Assembly: GCF_901472495.1 (NCBI RefSeq)
Contig: NZ_LR590469.1
Location: forward strand, 682,001 to 746,000
Source: Yersinia enterocolitica subsp. enterocolitica
GTDB lineage: Bacteria; Pseudomonadota; Gammaproteobacteria; Enterobacterales; Enterobacteriaceae
DNA length: 64,000 nt
Reading direction: 5' to 3'
Below are positions 37,239 to 44,401 of this stretch, in pieces. The translations under genes were made by a program, and so were the position numbers. Numbering within the stretch: position 1 is the stretch's first letter; each line of letters starts with the position of its first letter. A model generated the notes under the pieces. It saw only the letters and a list, made by a program, of their open reading frames with translations, did not search any database and had not been told where the DNA came from.

Positions 37239-37810
37239 TGAGCTTTACCATTTTTGATTTTGCCAGTCTACCGGTTAGCCGTTGGCGAAATGGCGGTGGT
37301 GAAACCCGTGAAATTGCATGTTGGCCAGTTGGAGGTGATGATTTTGCCTGGCGTGCCAGCATCGCAACCATTGAGCAGGATGGCCCGTTCTCAGTATTTC
37401 CCGATATTGACCGATCCATTACTTTACTCTCAGGAAAAGGAGTAGTGCTTTCCAGCCCTCACTGGGAAGCCCATACCCTTTCAACCCCATTACAGCCTTT
37501 TGCTTTTCCTGGTGATATACCCATCCATGCTCATTTACTCGGGGGGAGCAGCCAGGATTTTAATATCATGACTCGCCGAGGCTGCTGGCAGGCAAGCGTA
37601 ACACCTATTAGCTCAGCGCAAGAACTTCCTGCCTCACATGGCGGATTAGTCTATGTAGTGAGGGGAAAATGGCTTATTAGCCACACAGAAACGCATGAAC
37701 TTAGCGCTTCGCAAGGATGTTGGTGGTTGCCAGCCATTAAAGGTGGCCAATTACAGCCACAGCTTTCTGATAGCCATTTATTATGGGTTAGTCTATTTCC
37801 TGAACGATAA
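37238..37810 (+). CDS. hutD: HutD family protein
   Basis: A 190-residue cupin-like protein associated with hut operons; in Pseudomonas it is proposed to limit hut expression, perhaps by binding formylglutamate. Family features are RWRNGGGETREIACWP (about 13-28), FAWRASIATIEQDGPFS and FPGD..HAHLLGG. Its ATG overlaps the end of hutF by one base (TGATG), so the pair is translationally coupled. Confidence 0.88.
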   Translation: MSFTIFDFASLPVSRWRNGGGETREIACWPVGGDDFAWRASIATIEQDGPFSVFPDIDRSITLLSGKGVVLSSPHWEAHTLSTPLQPFAFPGDIPIHAHLLGGSSQDFNIMTRRGCWQASVTPISSAQELPASHGGLVYVVRGKWLISHTETHELSASQGCWWLPAIKGGQLQPQLSDSHLLWVSLFPER

Positions 37811-37861
37811 AACACCAAATATTCACATTGCTGACACGATGACGCTGTCTCTGGTGGGGCT

Positions 37862-37905
37862 GGTGGAAGAGTACAGCGTCCGCGCCAGGAATGGCGTGGC
37901 TCGAA
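37862..37905 (+). repeat. Dispersed repeat, half copy of the element at 62 kb
   Basis: The stretch containing gaagagtacagcgtccgcg and the following CCAGGAATGGCG closely matches 62053-62086. Only about half of the larger palindrome is recognisable here. Confidence 0.6.
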
Positions 37906-37956
37906 GTTACGAGGCTGTAGTGAGTTAATAAGGGGTAAAAACCTGTTGATTGATGA

Positions 37957-37980
37957 TATTGTAATAATATAACATCACAT
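37957..37980 (+). promoter_or_regulatory. Candidate Zur box upstream of zinT
   Basis: TGTAATAATATAACA within GATATTG...ATCAC is a near-palindrome resembling the Zur operator TGTTATAATATAACA (one mismatch in this core). It lies about 25-50 bases before zinT, a known Zur target in enteric bacteria. Confidence 0.65.
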
Positions 37981-38005
37981 TAATATCAACCGACAGGAGT
38001 TTTTC

Positions 38006-38665
38006 ATGCCAATGAAATTGCACCATCTATCCATCATTGCACTTAGTGTTTGCGTATCTTTGACCAGTTTTAATTCGTTTGCTCATGGTAAACATAGCCA
38101 TGAGCATCAACAATCTGAAGCAGCACGCAAAGCAAGTGAAGGTATCTTTGCAGATAAAGGCGTTAAAGATCGGCCACTCAGTGATTGGGATGGGGTGTGG
38201 CAATCGATTAATCCCTATCTGTTGCAAGGTGACTTGGATCCGGTGCTGGCAGATAAAGCCAAAAAGAACAAAAATAAAACAATTGAGGAGTACCGGGAGT
38301 ATTATAAAAAAGGCTATGCAACTGATATTACGATGATTGGTATTGAGAACAATACTATTGATTTTCATACCCCAGAAGCGGTTAACTCCTGCCAATACAG
38401 CTACTCTGGTTTTAAAATAATGCACTATGATTCAGGGAAGAAAGGAGTGCGCTATTTATATGAATGTAAAGATGCCAGTTCTAAAGCCCCGAAATATGTC
38501 CAATTCAGTGACCATATTATTGAGCCACAGAAATCCCAGCATTTTCATGTCTATATGAGTAACGAATCACAAGAGAAGCTGCTGAAAGAAATGGATAACT
38601 GGCCAACCTTTTACCCGATAACGTTAGATAAAGATGACATTGTCCACGAGATGTTGCATCACTAA
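38006..38665 (+). CDS. zinT: ZinT periplasmic zinc-binding protein
   Basis: Periplasmic metal chaperone that helps ZnuABC scavenge zinc. The 219-residue precursor has a signal peptide (about 1-27, ending FNSFA), then the histidine-rich start HGKHSHEHQ. The family segments DWDGVWQSINPYLLQGDLD and the C-terminal histidines (SQHFHVYM, HEMLHH) follow. A strong AGGAG precedes the ATG. The Zur-like box supports zinc-starvation induction. Confidence 0.93.
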   Translation: MPMKLHHLSIIALSVCVSLTSFNSFAHGKHSHEHQQSEAARKASEGIFADKGVKDRPLSDWDGVWQSINPYLLQGDLDPVLADKAKKNKNKTIEEYREYYKKGYATDITMIGIENNTIDFHTPEAVNSCQYSYSGFKIMHYDSGKKGVRYLYECKDASSKAPKYVQFSDHIIEPQKSQHFHVYMSNESQEKLLKEMDNWPTFYPITLDKDDIVHEMLHH

Positions 38666-38747
38666 CGGCACTGAGGCTGTGCGAGTGAGTTGCGCAGCTT
38701 CAATTTGGTTGTTCTTGACCGGCGGCTGTTAATGTCGCACAGACCGT

Positions 38748-39397
38748 TTGAAATTTAAAAAAACTATTTTAGCTATTTTATGTTTACCCTCTTTCGCATT
38801 TGCGCAGGGGGTAACAATGCAACGCTTAATCTGAGTGATTCAACTATTTCGATGATGGGCGCGAGCGCGGGTCATGGCTACTTTGATGTGTTGAGTACCC
38901 GTAGTGTCGCTTTTAGCGCCAATAGCGGTGCGATGCTAAATGGCGATATGCGGGCCAACGGCTGGCAGCAGTAGTGTGACGCTAGATAGTAGTGCGAGCT
39001 GGCATGGTTCGGCACGTAATATCGCAACGCTGGCAATGGACAATAATGCCAGTTGGACTGGCGCGACAAATAGCACCGGTGCGGTATCGATCAATGGAGG
39101 TAGCTTGTGGCAGGTTACCGATGATTCAGATATTGCATCATTGGCCCTGAATGATTCAACGCTCGGCTTTAGTACACCGAATACGAGGGTTTATAAAACC
39201 TTAACCGTAAATGGTGATAGTTGGCTGCAATACAGTTCACTGAACGCGGAAGTAAACGGTGAGCAACTGTCAGGTGAGAAATATGATATCAACGGTCTGA
39301 GCGCATCCGTAGACTATTGGCTAACGTCGCCCAGAAAATAGGTGATAAAAGTTATAGTGATACAGCACTAACAGTCGGATTTAAATACGCTTTCTAA
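38748..39397 (+). pseudogene. Autotransporter remnant (signal peptide, passenger fragment, last barrel strand)
   Basis: A TTG at 38748 opens a good signal peptide, LKFKKTILAILCLPSFAFA, then the frame breaks in a five-G run near 38804. The passenger continues in another frame (NNATLNLSDSTISMMGASAG, LSTRSVAFSANSGAML). A second break near 38963 (an extra T would explain it) shifts to SSSVTLDSSASWHGSARNIA and VTDDSDIASLALNDSTLGF, the pertactin/AIDA type of repeats. After SGEKYDINGLSASV the frame shifts once more to KIGDKSYSDTALTVGFKYAF, a typical final beta-strand. Most of the translocator barrel is missing. This is a relic of a surface adhesin-type protein. Confidence 0.82.
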
Positions 39398-39410
39398 TCA
39401 GTGAGTCATA

Positions 39411-39439
39411 AAGGCCTGCCAAAAGGATGGGCAGGTCTT
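39411..39439 (+). terminator. Hairpin after the autotransporter remnant
   Basis: aaggcctgcc (39411-39420) pairs with ggcaggtctt (39430-39439) over 10 bp including one G-U pair. The T-tail is poor, so termination strength is uncertain. Confidence 0.6.
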
Positions 39440-39610
39440 CTACCTCAGTCGCCACACGGGCGAGTTTTTGGTAAATCCTGAAATGTGATATTTATAAAAC
39501 ATCCTTCCATTAAAATTGAAATTTTGTTTCCAAGTTGCTATGGTCAGCACAGTCAAGTCTAACTATCACACCCAATGGGCTGAAGCTCATTGGCGCAACG
39601 GAGATAATAA

Positions 39611-40249
39611 ATGAAAATCGCACTGATGATGGAAAACAGCCAGGCGGGTAAAAACGCAATCATCTTGAAAGAGCTGAACGCTGTGGCCTCAGAAAAAGCG
39701 TACCCGGTATACAACGTAGGTATGAGTGATGAGAACGACCATCATCTGACTTATATCCATCTGGGGATTATGGCCAGCATCCTGCTAAACGCTAAAGCAG
39801 TAGATTTCGTGGTCACTGGCTGCGGTACGGGTCAGGGTGCGATGATGTCATTGAACATTCATCCAGGTGTTGTGTGTGGTTATTGCATCGATCCAGCAGA
39901 TGCTTTCCTGTTTGCTCAGATTAACAACGGTAACGCACTGTCACTGCCATTCGCCAAAGGTTTTGGCTGGGGTGCTGAACTGAATGTGCGTTACATTTTT
40001 GAGAAAGCGTTCACCGGCGTGAAAGGTGAAGGCTACCCACTGGATCGTAAAGAGCCGCAAGTGCGTAACGCGGGTATTTTGAATCAGGTGAAAGCGGCAG
40101 TAGTGAAAGAAAACTATCTTGATACACTGCGCGCTATCGATCCGGAATTGGTGAAAACAGCCGTGAGCGGTGAACGTTTCCAGCAGTGTTTCTTCGATAA
40201 CTGTCAGGTTGAAGAAATCAAAGCATTCGTGAAACAAATTCTGGCGTAA
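39611..40249 (+). CDS. RpiB/LacA/LacB-family sugar-phosphate isomerase
   Basis: A 212-residue cytoplasmic protein with the RpiB-type fold. The active-site loop VTGCGTGQGAMMSLN (about residues 68-82) carries the conserved cysteine, and GVVCGYCIDPADAFLFAQIN follows. It is longer than RpiB (~150) because of a C-terminal extension (about 150-212) seen in one subgroup of these isomerases. The sugar phosphate used is unknown. A GGAG ribosome site lies 8 nt before the ATG. It is a single gene with its own terminator. Confidence 0.85.
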   Translation: MKIALMMENSQAGKNAIILKELNAVASEKAYPVYNVGMSDENDHHLTYIHLGIMASILLNAKAVDFVVTGCGTGQGAMMSLNIHPGVVCGYCIDPADAFLFAQINNGNALSLPFAKGFGWGAELNVRYIFEKAFTGVKGEGYPLDRKEPQVRNAGILNQVKAAVVKENYLDTLRAIDPELVKTAVSGERFQQCFFDNCQVEEIKAFVKQILA

Positions 40250-40287
40250 TGATAACCGAGCTTCATGACTGAAATAGTATCAAAAAC

Positions 40288-40312
40288 AAGGCTCCTAAAC
40301 AGGGGCCTTTTA
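40288..40312 (+). terminator. Rho-independent terminator after the RpiB-like gene
   Basis: aaggctcct and aggggcctt form a 9-bp stem (one U-G pair) with a four-base loop, followed by TTAT. Confidence 0.75.
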
Positions 40313-40342
40313 TCTATCCGTGATAGCCTAAACCTTAATTAG

Positions 40343-41089
40343 CTAGCACTTCGGTGGCGTTCCTTGTGCAGGCAGATAGCGCAGTGGGTCCAGCGCTGTT
40401 GCCCGGTAGCGAATCTGAAAATGCAACATTAGGGTATCTGTTCCTGTGCTTCCCATAGTGGCTATTTTCTGCCCAGCCTTAACATCCTGACCATTATTCA
40501 CCAGCATGGTGTCGTTATGGGCGTAAGCGGTAATGAAATCCTCGCCGTGCTTAATCATAATGAGATTGCCATAGCCGCGCAGTTGATTGCCGACATACAC
40601 CACTTTCCCTTTGGCTGATGCATAGACTGGCTGCCCGCGTTTACCTGCAATATCAATCCCTTTATTACCACCATCGGCAGTGGAATATTTAGAGATAACT
40701 TGGCCGCTGGTGGGCCAACGCCAGCAACGACTTGCACCAGGCGGTGGTGTCGATTTAGCCAGCGTCGAGCTTGATGATTTGCGTTTAGTTGACGTCAGAC
40801 GCCCTGTTGAACTCGAACTATCAAGTCGCAACTTCTGCCCAACTTCCAGTCGATAAGGGGGTTTTAGCTTGTTGATACGAGCAAGGTCACTGACTTCACT
40901 GTCACTGATCCAGGCGATAAAATAGAGGGTATCACCCTTTTTGACGGTGTAGGATTTGTCGTTGTAACTGCCCTTCGGCAGCTTGGCATAGTCACGATTT
41001 GAATTGTTTGAGCACCCAGCCAATAGCAAGATAGCCATTGCATATAACGCCAACCGTGGCCACAACTGCATTCTGCTTTTCGTGTTCAA
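40343..41089 (-). CDS. ygeR: YgeR-like LysM/LytM lipoprotein (amidase activator type)
   Basis: A 248-residue envelope lipoprotein with lipobox LLAGC (cysteine about residue 25), a LysM peptidoglycan-binding domain (SYTVKKGDTLYFIAWISDSE, about 46-65) and a C-terminal LytM/M23 domain (about 145-240). The first zinc-ligand position in active M23 enzymes, a histidine before GID, is lysine here (NKGIDIAG), while later histidines (AYAHND, LHFQIR) remain. The domain is therefore probably non-catalytic and acts as an amidase activator, as E. coli YgeR (ActS) does. Confidence 0.87.
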   Translation of the reverse strand: MNTKSRMQLWPRLALYAMAILLLAGCSNNSNRDYAKLPKGSYNDKSYTVKKGDTLYFIAWISDSEVSDLARINKLKPPYRLEVGQKLRLDSSSSTGRLTSTKRKSSSSTLAKSTPPPGASRCWRWPTSGQVISKYSTADGGNKGIDIAGKRGQPVYASAKGKVVYVGNQLRGYGNLIMIKHGEDFITAYAHNDTMLVNNGQDVKAGQKIATMGSTGTDTLMLHFQIRYRATALDPLRYLPAQGTPPKC

Positions 41090-41258
41090 AACGTTTCCCT
41101 TGTCATCGTGATTTCAATTGCTCTCAGCCACTTATCATAACATTGTAACAATAAGCGTCAAAAGCCAGAACAAGGTTATCGTTTAAGATTCGGATATTGG
41201 AATAGCGGATAAACGGCGTTACCCGACAATGGCCGGGTAACATTTAACCGCACAAGAT

Positions 41259-41772
41259 TTATAGCGAGGTTTCGGTTTCAGGAATGAGTTTATTGACTGA
41301 TCCGCAGACAGTGACTTTACTGCGCACCACTTCTTTCATGACATCCATATCATCTTCCACTCCGCCCCAACTCAGCTTCAACACTGCAATCGTGGCGATG
41401 ACAAAAATCAACCACAGTCTTGACCTGACGCACGTTCTCGGCAAACGGGAAATGGCTGCCATCAATCATTGCACTACGCACACCGGCATTCACCTTGCGG
41501 CTAATATCATCAAGGGATTCGTGGTGGTCAAGATGTAGCGCCAGTGGCATCCCATAACTTTCAGAATAGGCTTCACACAGTGCGTAGATTTCTTCAAACG
41601 CAATATGTTTAAAAGTGCCGGGCGTGCCCGCTAGTATCACTGGAGACTGCATCTCTTTACAGACTTCGAGGATGGCCTGAATAGTTTCCGCGTTATGGAT
41701 GTTGAAAGCCGGTACTGCGTAGCGCCGGGCCTGCGCATCCTGAAGAAGATATTTAGTAGAAATAATACTCAT
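41259..41772 (-). pseudogene. kbaY: Tagatose-bisphosphate aldolase kbaY, internally deleted
   Basis: Class II aldolase of N-acetylgalactosamine catabolism, normally about 284 residues. The N-terminal 135 codons are intact (STKYLLQDAQARRYAVPAFN, HLDHHESLDDI with zinc ligands) to VEAELGR. There about 8 bases are missing (GRLGG expected), shifting the frame. The correct frame then resumes as GGVEDDMDV and jumps straight to MKEVVRSKVTVCGSVNKL, the C-terminal segment, so roughly 110 codons, including the glycine-rich phosphate site, are gone. It is 12 bp after the agaS relic, as in intact aga operons. Confidence 0.88.
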
Positions 41773-41784
41773 GTCATGCTCCTC

Positions 41785-42308
41785 TCAGCCTTTCCAGGGA
41801 TGAATAACAACACCTTGCACTACACGGTTTACGGTGCCGCTGGCAGAAGGGGGGCCGGGGTAATACCTGCTTTGATGGATTCGGTGAGGGCGAAAATTTG
41901 TGCATACATCAGGAAGCAGAAGGCCTGTTCGACATCAATAAAATGCCGTGATGTTGGTAACAGGATATGCGGGCCGTGTTCTATTTCAGGGCTGGTTACG
42001 GCAGATATTGCCACGACGCGCATCGCCTGATGGTCGCGGTGCAATTCGGCCAGCAAATCGAGGTCATATTGCCGAGTGTAAGAGTGGCTTGAAACAAAAA
42101 CCACCACCAGTGTTTCAGCATTCACCAGTGATTTAGGCCCGTGACGAAAGCCAGTTGGTGAGTCATAAAACGCGGCCACTTTACCTGCCGTCAGTTCCAA
42201 TATCTTGAGTGCCGCTTCCAAGACCAACAGGTGCGCAGAACAGACGGCAAAGATGCCACATCCTGTATCCTGTTTATGGTCAGCCACAAACTCGGTTAAA
42301 TGTTTCAC
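41785..42308 (-). pseudogene. kbaZ-agaS fusion relic
   Basis: From a GTG at 42308 with GAGAGGAAA upstream, the frame encodes KHLTEFVADHKQDTGCGIFA VCSAHLLVLEAA, the N-terminus of KbaZ (tagatose-bisphosphate aldolase subunit). At LEAA it passes in frame into LKILELTAGKVAAFYDSPTG and the rest of the C-terminal SIS domain of AgaS (SRHFIDVEQAFCFLMYAQ). The shared GAAGCGGC at 42211-42218 is the likely recombination point. Everything between kbaZ codon ~33 and mid-agaS is gone. Near the end a six-base C run (41849-41854, plus-strand G) is one base short of what restores SASGTVNRVV and a stop at 41785; as written it ends early at 41829. Confidence 0.85.
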
Positions 42309-42339
42309 TTTCCTCTCTGTATGAGTTAAATGTCTTTTT

Positions 42340-42360
42340 ATCTTTCGATTTATTTCATTT
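42340..42360 (+). promoter_or_regulatory. Candidate AgaR operator near the kbaZ start
   Basis: The run ATCTTTCGATTTATTTCATT has the CTTTC/TTTC repeats typical of AgaR sites, about 30 bp upstream of the kbaZ-agaS relic. Confidence 0.45.
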
Positions 42361-42517
42361 AATACTGCTTTATGGGTTAATAAAAACAAATGAAAGATAA
42401 TTGAATTGAGATCTGTTTCGAAAAAGAAGCATAATGAAAGGATTTTTACGGTGTAAGTGTGCGGATTTTCGATAATGTTAAGACTTGCTTGCCGGCAAAG
42501 GGAAGGCGTTAATAGAT

Positions 42518-42537
42518 GAAGTGAAATGAAACGAAAG
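42518..42537 (-). promoter_or_regulatory. Candidate AgaR operator upstream of agaR
   Basis: gaagtgaaatgaaacgaaag, read on the minus strand as CTTTCGTTTCATTTCACTTC, fits the repeated CTTTC/TTTC pattern described for AgaR. It sits 21 bases before agaR, suggesting autoregulation. Confidence 0.5.
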
Positions 42538-42557
42538 GCTTCTGGAAAGGATCACCT

Positions 42558-43367
42558 ATGAGCAATACTGATTCGATAATGGACAAACGGATAACAGGTA
42601 CCAGTGAACGGCGTGAGCAAATTATTCAACGTCTTCGCCAACAGGGAAGTGTCCAGGTTAATGATTTATCGTCATTATTTGGCGTTTCTACGGTGACTAT
42701 CCGCAACGATCTGGCTTTTCTGGAAAAACAGGGGATTGCCGTGCGTGCCTATGGTGGTGCCTTGGTTTGTGATGGCGGCACACCAGCAGTTGAGCCAACC
42801 GTAGAAGATAAAAGCGCCCTTAATACTTCGCTAAAACGTAGCATTGCTCGTGTTGCGGCAGATCTAATAAAACCTGGGCACCGCGTTATCCTCGACTCTG
42901 GTACAACCACCTGCGAAATAGCGCGATATATGCGCAATCATAAGGAGGTTATTGCCATGACCAATGGCATGAATGTGGCGAACTCGCTGCTGGATGCCGA
43001 AGGTGTGGAACTGTTGATGACCGGTGGGCATCTGCGACGCCAGTCATTATCTTTCTACGGTGATCAGGCTGATCAATCTTTGCAAAACTATCATTTCGAT
43101 ATGCTTTTTCTCGGTGTAGATGCTATTAGTCTTGAACGTGGGGTGAGCACCCATAATGAAGATGAAGCGCGTTTAAATCGCCGGATGTGTGAAGTGGCGG
43201 AACGTATTATTGTGGTGACTGATTCCAGTAAATTTAACCGTTCCAGTTTGCATAAAATTATTGATACCCAACGTATACATATGGTGATTACCGATAAAGA
43301 TATGCCCGTCGACAGTTTGAATGGATTACGCAAAATTGGAATTGAAGTGATTCTTGTCGGAGAGTAA
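42558..43367 (+). CDS. agaR: AgaR, DeoR-family repressor of N-acetylgalactosamine genes
   Basis: A 269-residue regulator, the same length as E. coli AgaR and very similar to it. The DeoR-type HTH is RREQIIQRLRQQGSVQVNDL with VSTVTIRNDLAFLEKQG (about 19-68); the sugar-phosphate-sensing domain includes RVILDSGTTTCEIARYM, AMTNGMNVANSLL and FLGVDAI. It is intact although every catabolic gene beside it on the other strand is broken. Operator-like TTTC repeats occupy the spacer. Confidence 0.94.
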   Translation: MSNTDSIMDKRITGTSERREQIIQRLRQQGSVQVNDLSSLFGVSTVTIRNDLAFLEKQGIAVRAYGGALVCDGGTPAVEPTVEDKSALNTSLKRSIARVAADLIKPGHRVILDSGTTTCEIARYMRNHKEVIAMTNGMNVANSLLDAEGVELLMTGGHLRRQSLSFYGDQADQSLQNYHFDMLFLGVDAISLERGVSTHNEDEARLNRRMCEVAERIIVVTDSSKFNRSSLHKIIDTQRIHMVITDKDMPVDSLNGLRKIGIEVILVGE

Positions 43368-43448
43368 CAGCACTCTTTAGACCACATAATGGAAAACTTA
43401 ATAACGTAGGGTTATTGAGTACTGATATTTTCAATATCAAAGGATTTT

Positions 43449-43843
43449 ATGTTTACTAAACATACGCTAATTTACTCACTAGCGCTGTTGGTGTCAGTTT
43501 TTTGCTTACCGGTTGCCCGCCACCACCTGATTTAACACAATGGCAGCGACCGAATTCGACGGTGAATGACGCCCGCGTAGCGATGGGGCAATGTGGTGTT
43601 CCTTTGCCAGGGCCTCAACCAGACTTTAGCGATAACGAAACTGTGTTGTATTACCACTGTATGAACAGGGTCTTCCTCGATCATGGTGGCTATCTATGTA
43701 ATGGCAGATGTACTTATGTAGATCCCTGGATGGTAGCGTGTAACGTTATTTTATGTAAAAATCTCTTGGGCTTTTTAAATTTCATAACAAAGGCATGTAA
43801 TGAAAATAACACCTACCATTATTCAAACACCTTTTCCATTTGA
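43449..43843 (+). pseudogene. Small cysteine-rich lipoprotein gene, frameshifted in a T run
   Basis: The ATG at 43449 with AAAGGA upstream opens MFTKHTLIYSLALLVSVF, a signal peptide, but the frame then leaves the coding path in a six-T run (43498-43503). With seven T it would continue LLTGCPPPPDLTQWQRPNST, a proper lipobox, then NDARVAMGQCGVPLPGPQ and HCMNRVFLDHGGYLCNG. The layout, lipobox then W-x-RPN-x-T, CG-x-P and CM, is that of small enterobacterial lipoproteins of unknown role. The reading frame overruns the start of the next gene by 44 bp, so the 3' end may also be altered. Confidence 0.7.
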
Positions 43844-44390
43844 GAATAATAATTCTCATACTGACATAGTAACGTAGCCCATTCTCGGTAAGCTAATAGG
43901 GGAAGGTTCGACAGCAGAAGTATTTGAAGATGTGAATGATTCGTCTGCTTTATATAAAAAGTATGATCTTGTTGGCAACCAGTACAATGAGATTCTGGAA
44001 ATGGCCAAGCAAGAGTCTGACCTTTTTAATGCTTTTTATGGCGATGAAGCATCAGTTGTTATACGGCATGGCGGTGATGTGTACCTCCGAATGCTACGCG
44101 TGCCCGGGACTCCCCTTAGTGACATTGATACAGCTGATATCCCTGATAATCTTGAGAGTCTTTATATGCAGTTGATATGTAAATTGAATGAGTTGGGTAT
44201 AATCCATTACGATCTCAACACAGGTAATATGCTGTACGATAAAGAAAGTGAAAGTTTATTTCCAATAGATTTTCGTGATATTTATACTGAATATTACTCT
44301 GCAACTAAAAATGATAAAGAGATTATCGACCGGCGATTACAAATGCGTACAAATGATTTCTATTCATTATTAAACAGGAAATATTTATAG
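43800..44390 (+). pseudogene. ospG: OspG-type effector kinase gene with amber stop at codon 26
   Basis: The 196-codon frame is exactly the length of Shigella OspG and nearly identical to it from memory (KITPTIIQTPFPFENNNSH at the start, DFYSLLNRKYL at the end). OspG is a T3SS-delivered minimal kinase that binds ubiquitin-E2 conjugates and dampens NF-kB signalling. All kinase hallmarks are coded: a glycine-rich loop GEGSTAEVF, Lys53 in ALYKKYD, and Asp138 in IIHYDLNTGN followed by PIDFRD. However, TAG at 43875-43877 replaces codon 26. A GTG at codon 45 could only yield a fragment without the glycine loop. It ends 11 bp before a transposase gene. Confidence 0.9.
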
Positions 44391-44401
44391 GTGCTATTTT
44401 C

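Noticed and set aside
41284..41538. Plus-strand open frames across the kbaY and agaS relics
   Set aside because: They are antisense to clearly recognisable kbaY and agaS coding sequence and show no protein features.
43502..43843. Translation of the lipoprotein from a TTG just before the LTGC lipobox
   Set aside because: This would remove the signal peptide; the hydrophobic leader with a ribosome site exists one frame away, so a frameshift is the better explanation.
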